Below, piece after piece: positions 51,918-61,811 of a DNA stretch of 64,000 bases. Source of the stretch: Chitinophaga sp. (lineage in GTDB: Bacteria > Bacteroidota > Bacteroidia > Chitinophagales > Chitinophagaceae). The translations under genes and the position numbers were made by a program. The number at the start of each line of letters is the position of its first letter. Within the stretch, counting starts at the first letter, position 1. Under the pieces are notes generated by a model. That model was not told the DNA's origin. It worked only from the letters and a program-made list of their open reading frames with translations, and ran no database searches. Location of the stretch: assembly GCF_019236475.1 (NCBI RefSeq), contig NZ_JAFAIX010000014.1, positions 1-64,000 on the forward strand, read 5' to 3'.

Positions 51918-53048
51918 ATGAGCACCTATACCTATAGTCGTACATACAAAATATTTGTGAGCCTTTTTTGCGGGTTCTTTTTAGCCATTGGTATTATTGC
52001 GGAGGTACTTTTATTCTTTCTCCCCGTGCGGATAGATGAGGTTATTTTCCTTTCCATGTTGTTCATCACCCTTATACTGGCCTGCATTTACGGGTTGAAT
52101 AATGCATTTTCCAGCATAAGTTTAGATGAGGAAGGGATTAGGTTTAAGTCGCTGTTGTATAAACGTGTGTTTTTGTGGAAAGGGATAACGCAAGTAAACT
52201 TTACAGATAATGGATTAAAGCTGTGCAGTACGGCGAGTGCACTACCACTCCAGATTAGTGCCTTTCGGCAAGGGTATGCTGAAATGCTTGCCTTGGTAAA
52301 GAAACCAGGTGGCCCTAAAGAGAAAATTAAAAAGCTTTCTATTCAAATGCCAACATCCACGCCCAAAAAGCAAATGGTATTGGAAGCCAGTAAATCTGCC
52401 AAACTGTTGATGTATTTATATGTGCCGGGTATTTTCATTGCATTATTGATGCTTATTACAAGCTATCATTTTAAGGGGCTGGCTTATGCTCAGTTCTTGT
52501 TGGTATTGGTTTTAATTTACGCTTTCATACACTTTAGAAAAACGCTCAAAGACAATGATACCATTATTCAAGGTGGGTTACTGTTAATGCTCCTCCTGGG
52601 TGTAAGTTTAGGGTTATATAATGGTCCAGGACATTTATTTGATTGGCATCCAATTTTTATAATAAGCGCGATACTCTCCCTAGGATTATTTTTGCCATAT
52701 GCGGTGGTCATCCTGATGGCCAATAAAACACATATTGTTTCCGCTTTAATATTTGGTGCATTATTGTTCTATGGTTGTTTTGGTATTGTTAGCTATACCA
52801 ATACGGTCATGGATAGTGCCGTAGGTGTGCAGTATCGTACCAGTATTATGGCAAAAAGTATGGAGAAAGGAGGAAGAGGTAGTCTCAAATTTTATATTAC
52901 TTGCAGCGCTTGGGAGGGACTCGTGTCTCCCATTAAATTCTCTGTTTCTGCATCTTATTATTACAGTGTTATGGAAGGACAACAGATCATGGTGGCAGTA
53001 AAACCAGGCGCATTAAGTTGTCCTTGGTATCAGGTGGTAGAAAAATAA
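51918..53048 (+). CDS. Hypothetical multi-pass membrane protein, paralogue of the next gene
   Basis: A 376-residue protein from ATG 51918. Two N-terminal membrane helices (about 10-35 and 42-65), then a soluble bPH-like part ('ISLDEEGIRFKSLLYKRVFLWKGITQVNFTDNGLKL'), then six or so more helices between ~150 and ~310. The last ~65 residues are a soluble beta domain 'FYITCSAWEGLVSPIKFSVSASYYYSVMEGQQIMVAVKPGALSCPWYQVVEK' shared with the next gene. Function unknown. It is followed at 26 bp by its paralogue, probably on the same transcript. Confidence 0.7.
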   Translation: MSTYTYSRTYKIFVSLFCGFFLAIGIIAEVLLFFLPVRIDEVIFLSMLFITLILACIYGLNNAFSSISLDEEGIRFKSLLYKRVFLWKGITQVNFTDNGLKLCSTASALPLQISAFRQGYAEMLALVKKPGGPKEKIKKLSIQMPTSTPKKQMVLEASKSAKLLMYLYVPGIFIALLMLITSYHFKGLAYAQFLLVLVLIYAFIHFRKTLKDNDTIIQGGLLLMLLLGVSLGLYNGPGHLFDWHPIFIISAILSLGLFLPYAVVILMANKTHIVSALIFGALLFYGCFGIVSYTNTVMDSAVGVQYRTSIMAKSMEKGGRGSLKFYITCSAWEGLVSPIKFSVSASYYYSVMEGQQIMVAVKPGALSCPWYQVVEK

Positions 53049-53074
53049 TAAATTTTCATTTTAAAAGATAATCG

Positions 53075-53827
53075 ATGGACACCTCTATTGTTGAAGAAGG
53101 AAATCCAGATCAGTCAGAAGCGGCAACAATGCCGGAAGCAGAAGATCTCCGTAAAACACGACAAGCGCGTTGGTTTTCCATTTCGATGTTCATTGCGGCA
53201 GTAGTTATTTTCATTTTGCTGTTGGATGATTTTTATTTTTTTCAAGGGCTTTACTATGTAGAGTTGCTCCTGCTGCTAAGCATAATGTTTGGCTTGTATT
53301 ATTTCAAAGGGGCATTGACATTGGAAAGCCTTAAAGGATCTCCTCTATCAAGCGGGATGTGGCCCATGATAGTGGCGTGTTTTACCACCTGGATTTTTGG
53401 CAATGCTGGAGCAATACTCGACTATCCAGCGCTTTGGATGGTAGTTATACCTGTATTTTTGGGACTGTTGCTATTATTTATTGCCAGTATCCGTGCTATT
53501 CCTTTGGAACAGACTAAGCGCGTTATTTACATTTTGTTATATAGTGTGATGTTGCTCGGCGCCAGCTATGGCATAGTTGCCTTTACGAATGTAAGGTTGG
53601 ATCATTCCACACCTTCCAGTTATCAGAGTACTATTACAGAGAAGCATTCAAAAACCAAATCAACCACTTATAGTGTGAAGATCAGTGGTTGGGGCGAAAA
53701 TGAGTTTACGCACAGAATTGAAGTGAGCCAGGCATTCTATGATGAGGTACAGGTTGGCCAGAAAGTACGTGTAGACGTATATCCTGGCAAACTTCATATC
53801 CCTTGGTTTCAACTGGTGCGGGAATAA
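53075..53827 (+). CDS. Hypothetical membrane protein, paralogue of the previous gene
   Basis: A 250-residue protein from ATG 53075. It has an acidic N-terminus (residues 1-30), about six membrane helices (33-165), and the C-terminal domain 'YSVKISGWGENEFTHRIEVSQAFYDEVQVGQKVRVDVYPGKLHIPWFQLVRE', which matches the end of the preceding protein. The bPH-like part is missing here. Gene duplication with later loss or gain of the N-terminal part is the simple reading. Function unknown. Confidence 0.7.
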   Translation: MDTSIVEEGNPDQSEAATMPEAEDLRKTRQARWFSISMFIAAVVIFILLLDDFYFFQGLYYVELLLLLSIMFGLYYFKGALTLESLKGSPLSSGMWPMIVACFTTWIFGNAGAILDYPALWMVVIPVFLGLLLLFIASIRAIPLEQTKRVIYILLYSVMLLGASYGIVAFTNVRLDHSTPSSYQSTITEKHSKTKSTTYSVKISGWGENEFTHRIEVSQAFYDEVQVGQKVRVDVYPGKLHIPWFQLVRE

Positions 53828-53852
53828 CAAGTCAGCAACTGTAGTAAAAAAT

Positions 53853-53880
53853 CCGGCTGCTAACCAAGATTAGCAGCCGG
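53853..53880 (-). terminator. Terminator between convergent genes
   Basis: CCGGCTGCTAA (53853-53863) and TTAGCAGCCGG (53870-53880), 11-bp stem, 6-nt loop. On the minus strand it is followed by ATTTTTT, so it ends the long susC-type operon whose last stop is at 53888. On the plus strand the stem lies after the paralogous pair but has no T run. Confidence 0.88.
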
Positions 53881-53887
53881 TCGCAAA

Positions 53888-54394
53888 CTATTCCAGCATT
53901 TTTTTCAATCCTGCTTCATAGTTGGCTATTTCAGCACTCAGTATATCAACCAGTTTTTTACGGGCACTCTTATCTCCTTCCATGATCATGCTCCATCTAA
54001 TTACCGCTACATCATCGCTGTTGGGAGCTGATTCCACTAATGCTGTAACGATTGCTTTGGTAACGCCTTGTGGCAATGGTTCCTGGATGTGGAACACGAA
54101 GAATTTGTATTGTTCGTGTACTTGTTCGATTTCATCTGTACGTTTATGGCCATCCGCAAAAACCAGGTCGCGATAACGGGTATCGCCCACTGTGCGGATA
54201 TTTACTTCTTTAATAGTACCATTGGAATATTCTTTTACTTGTGGCAGATCGCGGATAACTCTCCAGACCTTTACAGGTGTACTTTTAATCTGTGTGTCGT
54301 GGGTATACTCAGGTATAATACGCTGTGCGGCCTGCATTTGGGCCATCACTACTGAACTACAGCAGATTAACAACAAGGTAAGCAATTGCTTCAT
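53888..54394 (-). CDS. Secreted SRPBCC/polyketide-cyclase-like protein
   Basis: Start at ATG 54394 (168 residues) because 'MKQLLTLLLICCSSVVMAQ' is a signal peptide; the longer frame upstream adds nothing. The mature part has the START/SRPBCC order 'TPVKVWRVIRDLPQVKEYSNGTIKEVNIRTVGDTRYRDLVFADGHKRTDEIEQVHEQYKFFVFHI', a helix-grip fold that usually binds a hydrophobic ligand. Exported SRPBCC proteins are less usual than cytoplasmic ones. It is the last gene of the sigma/FecR/SusC operon. Ligand unknown. Confidence 0.7.
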   Translation of the reverse strand: MKQLLTLLLICCSSVVMAQMQAAQRIIPEYTHDTQIKSTPVKVWRVIRDLPQVKEYSNGTIKEVNIRTVGDTRYRDLVFADGHKRTDEIEQVHEQYKFFVFHIQEPLPQGVTKAIVTALVESAPNSDDVAVIRWSMIMEGDKSARKKLVDILSAEIANYEAGLKKMLE

Positions 54395-54425
54395 AATCGA
54401 TTCTTTTACAGGTTTATTTTGATTT

Positions 54426-55595
54426 TTACTTTCCGAAAATCTCTTGCAGCTTTTGTGTAAGCTCATCTCCACGTAGGTTTACCCCAATAATCTTTCCTTC
54501 TTTATCGATTAGGAAATTGCTAGGTACTGCACGGATATTGTATTCTTTGGCCACTTGATTTTTCCAGCCTTTCAGGTCGCTGACATGCTCCCAGGTGAGG
54601 CCATCATCTTTGATTGCTTTCACCCATGCATCTTTGGAGTTGTCCAAGGATACGCCCAGTATTTCCAGGCCTTTGCTGTGGTATTTTTCGTAGTTGTCCA
54701 GCACATTCGGATTCTCTGCTCTGCATGGACCACACCAGCTTGCCCAGAAATCCAGCAGCACATATTTACCCCGATAATCTGAGAGCTGTACCGCCTTACC
54801 ACCAACATTATTCTGTTTGAAGTTCATGGCCGTAGCACCAATGCCGGTTTTACGCGCAATCTCTTCTGCCAGCGCAATATCTGCTTTTTTCCTTTTTGCT
54901 TCTTCGAGATACGGATATTTTTTAATGAGGCGATCCAGCTCCGATGCAATCAGGGCTTTATCTTTTGTAGGATGCAGGAAGTCCAGGGCCATCAGGATTA
55001 CCGGCGAATTTTGATGCATGCGGATCAGGAGTTTTACCCGTTCTCCCATGTCATCATTTAGCCAACCATACATATCATTGAAGGTACTGTCTAACGCTTT
55101 ATTTTTGGCAAAGGACGCCAGATACTGGAGGCGGCCGTTCTGGATCATGGCCTGGTAGTTCCGATAGGAAATAAAGTTTAGTTCATTCACCAGGTTATTT
55201 TCCTCGCCACCATCGATGTAAACGTATGGAGGATTCTTGATTTTCATAGCTGCGGTATCTATGCCCCTGAAATCGATGCGCAAATTTTCCTTATTCGCCC
55301 AAATGGTCAGGCGATCTTCTTCGAACTCGTTCAGAATATAGAACTGTGGCCTGGTAGCATCCAGTTTATGGCTGTAAGAGCCGTCTGGGCGCAGATGGAT
55401 CGTATCTATCGTAACACGCTCATCTCCTACCTGCTTCTGTATCAAGAAAGGGTATTTTTCCTGTTGTTCAGCTCCTGGCGGAAATTTAATCTTACCACTG
55501 ATCGTGATAAACCGTTTTGTCTGCTGAGCAGCAGCCGGGAGGATAGTCCCGGCGGCCAGCAGGAAGGCTACCAAATTAATCCGGTATTGCTTCAT
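54426..55595 (-). CDS. TlpA-like thioredoxin with DUF4369
   Basis: A 389-residue exported protein from ATG 55595, signal peptide ending 'LPAAAQQ'. Residues ~28-130 are a DUF4369-like beta domain ('ITISGKIKFPPGAEQQEKYPFLIQKQ'). A helical linker follows, then a thioredoxin domain with the redox motif 'SWCGPCRAENPNVLDNYEKYHSKGLEILGVSLDNSKDAW' (CGPC near 288). Such proteins act in periplasmic disulfide or thiol exchange and are frequent beside SusC/D pairs. It lies 21 bp after the related next-upstream thioredoxin gene. Confidence 0.92.
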   Translation of the reverse strand: MKQYRINLVAFLLAAGTILPAAAQQTKRFITISGKIKFPPGAEQQEKYPFLIQKQVGDERVTIDTIHLRPDGSYSHKLDATRPQFYILNEFEEDRLTIWANKENLRIDFRGIDTAAMKIKNPPYVYIDGGEENNLVNELNFISYRNYQAMIQNGRLQYLASFAKNKALDSTFNDMYGWLNDDMGERVKLLIRMHQNSPVILMALDFLHPTKDKALIASELDRLIKKYPYLEEAKRKKADIALAEEIARKTGIGATAMNFKQNNVGGKAVQLSDYRGKYVLLDFWASWCGPCRAENPNVLDNYEKYHSKGLEILGVSLDNSKDAWVKAIKDDGLTWEHVSDLKGWKNQVAKEYNIRAVPSNFLIDKEGKIIGVNLRGDELTQKLQEIFGK

Positions 55596-55616
55596 GTGTG
55601 GGTTGATTTTTGATTT

Positions 55617-56825
55617 TTATTGCATGGTGGCCATTGGAATGGCTTTTATTGTTTTCTTTTCTGCGGATGGAGCAGGTGCTACTGGTTGCTGTTGTTTCAC
55701 AGTACCACCAAAAAGCGCTGCCAGTTTCTTTTCGATTTGTCCGTTACCATTTTCATCAAAGCCGATCTCTTTCATGATGATTTTACCATCTGGCCCGATG
55801 AGGTATTGCGTAGGCACACCTGTGATCGCAAATCCGCTACCAGCGATGTTTTTATCATCGAGGGATTGTAACCAAGGGTTATTTTCCTGTGCTACTGCTT
55901 TCAGCCAGTCTGGTTTACTTTTATCGATGGAGATGCTGTAGAAAACGAGGTTTTTATCTTTATACTGCTGATATACTTCCCGCATATGTGGGAAAGATTT
56001 ACGGCAAGGAGCACACCAACTCGCCGAGAAGTCCACCACTACATATTTCCCTTTCAGGTCGCTGAACTTCACTGGTTTACCTTCTGGATCCGGCAGGGTG
56101 AAATCTTTCACCTGTTTACCGATAGCAGAGTTGCGCAGTCCTTCCCCAAATTGATGAAACGCTGTTGCCTCTTTTGTAGCTTTCATTTGCTTGGACAATC
56201 CGGCGTACAGTTGATCTTGTTGCGCTATAGACGCCATTTGGCGGGCATCATTCAGGCTGTATACGCTGGCATAAGAATTCGGATGTTCTTTCACCAATTT
56301 TTGCAATAATGGCAACAGGTATTGTTGCTGTAAGGCAGCATTTCTTTTTTCGAAGGCATCATATTTAGGATCATTCTCCTGCAACCAGGAGGAGCCGAAT
56401 TCACCTTGTAAAGCTTTGCTGATTTCTCGGTAGGCAGCAGATTTCTCTCGTCCGTATTTCAAGAGGAGTTCCGCCGCCTCAGAGCCTTTCACCACTGATT
56501 CGCTCATTCCTTTATTGATATCAGATTTCACGGTATAAGTTACCGGTTGATCAAACAGTACGCCGAATGGCACGTACATCTGGCGTTCCGCTTGCACATA
56601 TTGTGGCAACAGCATCAGGAACATCGGTTCCTTGTAAGGGATTTTGAATGTATAGTGCCCATTGTTAATATCCGCAGAGTCCTTATAGGTACGGGAATAC
56701 AAGTACATTTTATTATGTCCTTTCAGATCCCCGGCCAGGTCGCCTTCGATGGTGATGGTTTGCGCCATAGTGCTCATGCTGAGCAGCATACCCGTTACCA
56801 TACCGATTGTTTTTTTCATATGCAT
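55617..56825 (-). CDS. TlpA-like thioredoxin with DUF4369, second copy
   Basis: A 402-residue exported protein from ATG 56825 (ATG 56819 also possible), signal peptide ending 'SMSTMAQ'. DUF4369-like N-terminal domain ('ITIEGDLAGDLKGHNKMYLYSRTYKDSADINNGHYTFKIPYKEPMF'), then a thioredoxin domain with 'SWCAPCRKSFPHM' (CAPC near 269) and 'TGVPTQYLIGPDGKIIMKEIGFD'. The tail is Pro/Ala/Lys-rich. Lies 19 bp after SusD and 21 bp before the other thioredoxin, so two redox proteins serve one operon. Their substrates are unknown. Confidence 0.92.
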   Translation of the reverse strand: MHMKKTIGMVTGMLLSMSTMAQTITIEGDLAGDLKGHNKMYLYSRTYKDSADINNGHYTFKIPYKEPMFLMLLPQYVQAERQMYVPFGVLFDQPVTYTVKSDINKGMSESVVKGSEAAELLLKYGREKSAAYREISKALQGEFGSSWLQENDPKYDAFEKRNAALQQQYLLPLLQKLVKEHPNSYASVYSLNDARQMASIAQQDQLYAGLSKQMKATKEATAFHQFGEGLRNSAIGKQVKDFTLPDPEGKPVKFSDLKGKYVVVDFSASWCAPCRKSFPHMREVYQQYKDKNLVFYSISIDKSKPDWLKAVAQENNPWLQSLDDKNIAGSGFAITGVPTQYLIGPDGKIIMKEIGFDENGNGQIEKKLAALFGGTVKQQQPVAPAPSAEKKTIKAIPMATMQ

Positions 56826-56844
56826 GTTCGTTTAATCGTTAACG

Positions 56845-58227
56845 TTATTTTAGGTAGCCGGGGTTCTGTTTGATCAGTCCACCGGTAATATCAATTTCAT
56901 GTTGAGGAATAGGCATAGCGTAGTTGGCCGGCTGTAGCAGCGGATTGGGTTGCTTGCCGTAACGGATGGCATCGTATCTCGCAAAACCTTCAAAAGCCAT
57001 TTCCCGCTTGCGTTCCAGGAGAATTCTATCGATCAACTGTTGCTTGGTGGTGAAATCCGCCATGGTATAGACCTTTGGTACTGGATTTACCGAGAAAGCC
57101 CTGCTATAGATTTTATTGAGCAGATCAATAGATCCCTGGTTAATACCAGCTACTTGTGCCTGGGCTTCTGCCGCGGTGAGCATGACTTCCGCCAGGCGGA
57201 TCATGATCACGTTGTCGCGTATACGCATATCCGTAAACTTGGGAATGAAAGTCCCTTTTTGGGTTGCTAGCAGTCTATCGTCTGTAGTATCGTAGATTGC
57301 GAGGTAGTCAGGCAATGGCATGTAATAGCCATAGGCATAGTAAATCCCGTTATTCTCCCCATAGTTGGAAGTGGCATTATAGCTTTCCGGGAAGGCGAAA
57401 ATCGTTTCAGCATTGAGCGGATAATTGCCACTTCCGGCGCTATTGTTCGGCCACATCGCTGCAAACGTTTTCTGCAACGTATATTGGTTGCCGTTAAGCA
57501 CCATATTGGCATAGGTAGCAGCCCGCTGGTAATCCTGCATGTATAAGCATACCCTGGAAGCCAATCCCGCAGCGGCCCCGCTGGTAGCCCTGGACGCTTG
57601 ATCCAAGGGCGTACTCCTGGTAGCAGGCAACGCAGCAACAGCGTCGTCCAGGTCTTTTAATATTTGCGCATATACTTCTGCGTTAGTATTACGGGCTTTA
57701 TTCTGGGAGCCGTCATATCCTTCGAAGGCGGTGAGCATTATAGGAATACCCATATTGCTACCCTGTCCTTGGAGGGCGCCATCACCGTACATCTGGAGTA
57801 GTACCAGGTGGCAGTAAGCACGGATAAATTTAGCTTCCGCGATGAACTGCTTTTGGATAGCGGGATCAAAAGTGGCGTATGTAGGGAGATTATTGATGAT
57901 AACGTTTGCCTCATTGATGGCCGCATAAGGCTGTTGCCAATAGGATTCATAGTTTTTATCCCTGGGATCGATGGCTCCTTTTACCAGCGCCTGATTGAAA
58001 GAGCTCACGATATTACCGGTTACATCCCCGAGCATATAGGCGTTACTGCCGCATGCATTCATGGCTTGGAGATAAGCGTCGGCTAGGAAGCTTTCGGTCG
58101 ATTGCCTGTCCTTCAACAGGTCTGCCTCTACCATGGTTCCTTCCGGTTTCAAATCCAGTTGTTTACTACATGCCGCATTCAAGAGCAACAGGCCGGCCAG
58201 ATATATGCTGTAAGATAATTTCTTCAT
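56845..58227 (-). CDS. SusD/RagB-like outer-membrane lipoprotein
   Basis: A 460-residue lipoprotein from ATG 58227: 'MKKLSYSIYLAGLLLLNAACSKQLDLKPEG', where LNAAC is the lipobox. It follows the SusD pattern: N-terminal 'TESFLADAYLQAMNACGSNAYMLGD', TPR-like helices 'FIAEAKFIRAYCHLVLLQMYGDG' and 'YQRAATYANMVLNGNQYTLQKTFAAMWPNN', and a C-terminal 'RIRDNVIMIRLAEVMLTAAEAQAQVAG', 'LLERKREMAFEGFARYDAIRYG'. SusD proteins bind substrate at the cell surface and feed it to the SusC pore. It lies 12 bp after SusC. Ligand (glycan or peptide) unknown. Confidence 0.96.
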   Translation of the reverse strand: MKKLSYSIYLAGLLLLNAACSKQLDLKPEGTMVEADLLKDRQSTESFLADAYLQAMNACGSNAYMLGDVTGNIVSSFNQALVKGAIDPRDKNYESYWQQPYAAINEANVIINNLPTYATFDPAIQKQFIAEAKFIRAYCHLVLLQMYGDGALQGQGSNMGIPIMLTAFEGYDGSQNKARNTNAEVYAQILKDLDDAVAALPATRSTPLDQASRATSGAAAGLASRVCLYMQDYQRAATYANMVLNGNQYTLQKTFAAMWPNNSAGSGNYPLNAETIFAFPESYNATSNYGENNGIYYAYGYYMPLPDYLAIYDTTDDRLLATQKGTFIPKFTDMRIRDNVIMIRLAEVMLTAAEAQAQVAGINQGSIDLLNKIYSRAFSVNPVPKVYTMADFTTKQQLIDRILLERKREMAFEGFARYDAIRYGKQPNPLLQPANYAMPIPQHEIDITGGLIKQNPGYLK

Positions 58228-58239
58228 AGTAAAACGATT

Positions 58240-61200
58240 TTAGAGTGATGCTTTTACACCGAGTCTCCAAGTACGCGGAGCTGGCATTGTCAGTTCATCG
58301 AAGCCCATACCTAGGGCGGAAGACCCACTAGCGCTTACTTCAGGATCGATACCGGAATATTTGGTAATAATAAACAGGTTGTTGCCTTCTACGAACATGC
58401 GCAAGGAGCGGATCGTTTTCACATTTTTCAGCACTTTGCTAAAGTCGTATGTAAGCGACAGGCTACGCAGCTTGATAAACGAGGCATCTTCCAGGAAGCG
58501 ATCATTCTGTCTGGACAACGTATAGTCGTAGGAGGTACCAAAGCCTGCACTCGCGAAATTGGATTTATTAATCATCATTGGGATATCTGTTTGCTGTCCG
58601 GGATACTGCCAGTAGCGCAGTAGGTCCGGCGACAAGTTCCAAGTATCGTTTGAACCGGCAGAGCTACCCAGGTAGTTGTACTGCGCCGCTTTAGCCCCAT
58701 TGAAGATTTTATTGCCAGCAGAGAAGTTGAAGAAGCAGTTCAGCTCAAAGGATTTATAGGTAAACGTATTGCCGAAGCCACCGAAGACAACGGGCATCGC
58801 GTCTCCCTTATATGCTCTATTTTCATACGGACGATCCGGATATTGTTGCTGGATAGGCGTTTCGGAAGATTTCCCATTTTTATCTATCCAAAGCGGTTGC
58901 CCGTCTTGAGGGTTTACACCTCCCCACTGATACAGATAATAAGCAGTAGCGGAATGGCCTACTTTCCAGAAGCGTCCGCCATCCAGTTCATTCTGTATCG
59001 CTAAATCGTCTTCGTTGATTTTATGGAGACGCACGACCTTGTTTCTATTAGCAGATATTATAAGATTGGTAGTCCAGGTAAACGCCTTCCCGGTGATATT
59101 CTGACTGTTGATACTCAGTTCCACCCCATTATTGCTTAGGTCTGCCAGGTTTTGCTTCTGCACGCCGAAGCCCATAAAATAAGGCAGTGCAGAGCTAACG
59201 ATTGCATTGGTCGTTTGTCTGCGATAGTAATCCAGTGTAGCCGTGATCCTGCTTTTGAGTATGCCGAGGTCCATCCCTACATTCCAGGTAGTAGTGCGTT
59301 CCCAGGCCAGGTTTGGATTGGCTGGCTGTTTCACCCCAATAGCAGTGATATTGCCATAAGAGGCCGCATATGGGTTTACCACATATTGGCCTTGGTTGCC
59401 ATAGTAGCCATTTCCACCATCACTACCGGTGAAGCCTACACTCCCGCGTATTTTTAGCTGATCGATCCAGTTGCTACCTTTTAGGAAAGCCGCCTCGCTA
59501 GGCACCCAGCCCAGGGCGAAGGAAGGGAAACCTACATAGCGATGATTCTTTGAGAAACGGGAAGAACCATCCATGCGATAGGTAACACCCGCCAGGTATT
59601 GGTTTTTATATTGGTAATTCAATCGCCCTAAGAATGAGACCTGTGCCCATTCCTGTTGGAGAGAACTCACCACTCTTTTATTTTTAGCCGTAGCGATACT
59701 GAGCATTTCATCATTGATAAAATGGTCGCCCACTACCGTTGTAACATCCTCTGTGGATTGTTCATAGCTTTGACCCAGCATAGCGCTGATACCGTGTCCA
59801 CCTTCCAACAATTTATTTATATCAATGCGGTTATTCACCACAAATTTGCGCAACTGTTGTTGGGTTTCGGTAGCCATGCCTCCTTCTGTTCTCGGCCTGT
59901 TGATCACGCGACTATAAGCGCGAGAGTTGATCCAATCCGTACCTGCATCCGAGTGGAAGGAAAGCCATGGTAGCAGTTTCAGGTCTGCAAATACATTTCC
60001 GAGTACGCGACTGTCCACGGAATAATTCTTGCCAGTGGTAGCCTGACCAACCGGGTTAGACACGGTAGAAGGCCCTGTAGGGTTATTACCAAATAGCCAG
60101 TTGAATTTACCAAGGCTATCGTATACACTGATATTAGGTGCTTTCAACACCGCATCTCGATATACTTGTTGGGCATTGAGACTGTTATTATTCGCCTGGT
60201 TCAAACCAACGCTCACGCCTACTTTCAGGGCTTTCGACATTTGGTTATCGAAATTTACACGGCCTTGATAACGGGTAAAATCGTTATTAATGATATAGGA
60301 CTGTTGTTTATCGTAACCTAGGCTGACAAAGTAATTGCTCTTATCTGTACCCCCACTGAGCGCAATATTTGCATCTGTGCCTATTGCATTTCTAACTACC
60401 TGATCCAGCCAGTTGGTATTGACCCCTTTAGGGAATTTGTAGTTCAGTGGAATATACCAGCCGCCGGAAGCCTTACCGATAGAATCTTTCAAGGCAAACA
60501 GGCGATTGTAGAAATCCGCATATTGATCCCCTGTCATTACTTTCGGCAGTTTCCGGGGAGCGCTAACAGAAGTACCCAATTGTACATCCACGTGCGCAGA
60601 TCCTTTCTTTCCTTTGCGGGTAGTGATGAGGATCACCCCTCCAGACCCTCTGGAACCGTAGATAGCAGTGGAATACGCGTCTTTCAATACTTCTACAGAC
60701 TCGATATCATCAGGATTCAAAGTAGCCAGGGGATTCTTCTCAAAGGTGGTTGGCGGGCGATAATCATTTTGCACCAGGTTACCACCATAGCCTACCTGTG
60801 GGGAGCTTCCTTTACTGTAGTCAACCGTATTCAACTGTTGATCGATACCGTAGATAGGAACACCGTCTACCACAATCAGCGGCGTGTTGCCGTTAGGGTT
60901 AAGGGTGCTGATACCACGGATAGTGATATTACTTGCAGCACCTGGTACGCCACTACTTGGCGCGATGTACACGCCGGGGAGTTTTCCTACCATCGCCTGA
61001 TCTACGGATAGCGGCATTTGTCCGGGTTGCTCATCTGCTCGGAAAGAGCTCACAGCGCCCAGCAAGTTACGTCTTTCCTGCACGCCATAACCGATGACTA
61101 CGGCCTCAGAGAGGCGGGATGCCAGCACGCTCATGCTCACTGGTATGGTTACTACGGTAGCGCCTATACGAATGGGTAAAGTAATTTGTTGGTAGCCGAT

Positions 61201-61755
61201 AAAAGAAAATTGCAACGTATAATTTCCTTGGGGAACCGTGAGTTCGTACATACCATCTACGTCTGTCATAGCGGTGTATTTTGTACCATTCACGCGAACG
61301 GTTACACCGGGAATGGGATTAGTGGTCCCTGCTTCTATACAGCGTCCGCGGACCTTTCCGGGGACTACCGTTGCGGCGGTCAATGGCAGGGCCGTAGGTG
61401 TGCGGGTGATAATGATGACCCCATTTTTTTCCTCAAATGAGAGGTCAGTATGCAGCAACAGCGCTGCCATTACTTTATTGAGCGGTTCATTTACAAAACG
61501 TAACCGGGAGATCTTGTAATCGGCCAGTTGTTTTTGGTCATAGCCGAATGCTAGTTGGTAATTCTTTTCTAGTTTCTTAATACATGATGCCAGCGATTCA
61601 TTTTCGAAGGCGGCTGTTACCCGGACATCCTGCCGGTTTTGGCTATACGCCTTGTTGGTTGGTAACAGAGAAAAACTTGTCAGCGAGAACACTGTAAACA
61701 CTACGCTCCATCTTATCATGCTGCGTATGGACGCTAGCTTAAACGATTTTTGCAT
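58240..61755 (-). CDS. SusC/RagA TonB-dependent transporter with STN domain
   Basis: An 1171-residue outer-membrane beta-barrel from ATG 61755; signal sequence up to about 35. Residues ~45-115 are an STN domain ('VTAAFENESLASCIKKLEKNYQLAFGYDQKQLADYKISRLRFVNEPLNKVMAALLLHTDLSFEEKNGVIIITRTP'), then a carboxypeptidase-D-regulatory-like domain ('VRGRCIEAGTTNPIPGVTVRVNGTKYTAMTDVDGMYEL'), and the plug with 'VIGYGVQERRNLLGAVSSF' and 'ESVEVLKDAYSTAIYGSRGSGGVILITTRKG'. The STN domain speaks to FecR, so the transporter is also a signal receptor. Pair with SusD. Confidence 0.97.
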   Translation of the reverse strand: MQKSFKLASIRSMIRWSVVFTVFSLTSFSLLPTNKAYSQNRQDVRVTAAFENESLASCIKKLEKNYQLAFGYDQKQLADYKISRLRFVNEPLNKVMAALLLHTDLSFEEKNGVIIITRTPTALPLTAATVVPGKVRGRCIEAGTTNPIPGVTVRVNGTKYTAMTDVDGMYELTVPQGNYTLQFSFIGYQQITLPIRIGATVVTIPVSMSVLASRLSEAVVIGYGVQERRNLLGAVSSFRADEQPGQMPLSVDQAMVGKLPGVYIAPSSGVPGAASNITIRGISTLNPNGNTPLIVVDGVPIYGIDQQLNTVDYSKGSSPQVGYGGNLVQNDYRPPTTFEKNPLATLNPDDIESVEVLKDAYSTAIYGSRGSGGVILITTRKGKKGSAHVDVQLGTSVSAPRKLPKVMTGDQYADFYNRLFALKDSIGKASGGWYIPLNYKFPKGVNTNWLDQVVRNAIGTDANIALSGGTDKSNYFVSLGYDKQQSYIINNDFTRYQGRVNFDNQMSKALKVGVSVGLNQANNNSLNAQQVYRDAVLKAPNISVYDSLGKFNWLFGNNPTGPSTVSNPVGQATTGKNYSVDSRVLGNVFADLKLLPWLSFHSDAGTDWINSRAYSRVINRPRTEGGMATETQQQLRKFVVNNRIDINKLLEGGHGISAMLGQSYEQSTEDVTTVVGDHFINDEMLSIATAKNKRVVSSLQQEWAQVSFLGRLNYQYKNQYLAGVTYRMDGSSRFSKNHRYVGFPSFALGWVPSEAAFLKGSNWIDQLKIRGSVGFTGSDGGNGYYGNQGQYVVNPYAASYGNITAIGVKQPANPNLAWERTTTWNVGMDLGILKSRITATLDYYRRQTTNAIVSSALPYFMGFGVQKQNLADLSNNGVELSINSQNITGKAFTWTTNLIISANRNKVVRLHKINEDDLAIQNELDGGRFWKVGHSATAYYLYQWGGVNPQDGQPLWIDKNGKSSETPIQQQYPDRPYENRAYKGDAMPVVFGGFGNTFTYKSFELNCFFNFSAGNKIFNGAKAAQYNYLGSSAGSNDTWNLSPDLLRYWQYPGQQTDIPMMINKSNFASAGFGTSYDYTLSRQNDRFLEDASFIKLRSLSLTYDFSKVLKNVKTIRSLRMFVEGNNLFIITKYSGIDPEVSASGSSALGMGFDELTMPAPRTWRLGVKASL

Positions 61756-61811
61756 ATATTTGGTTGATTTTAGAATTAACTGACAGGGTGCAACTCATTG
61801 CACACTCTTGG

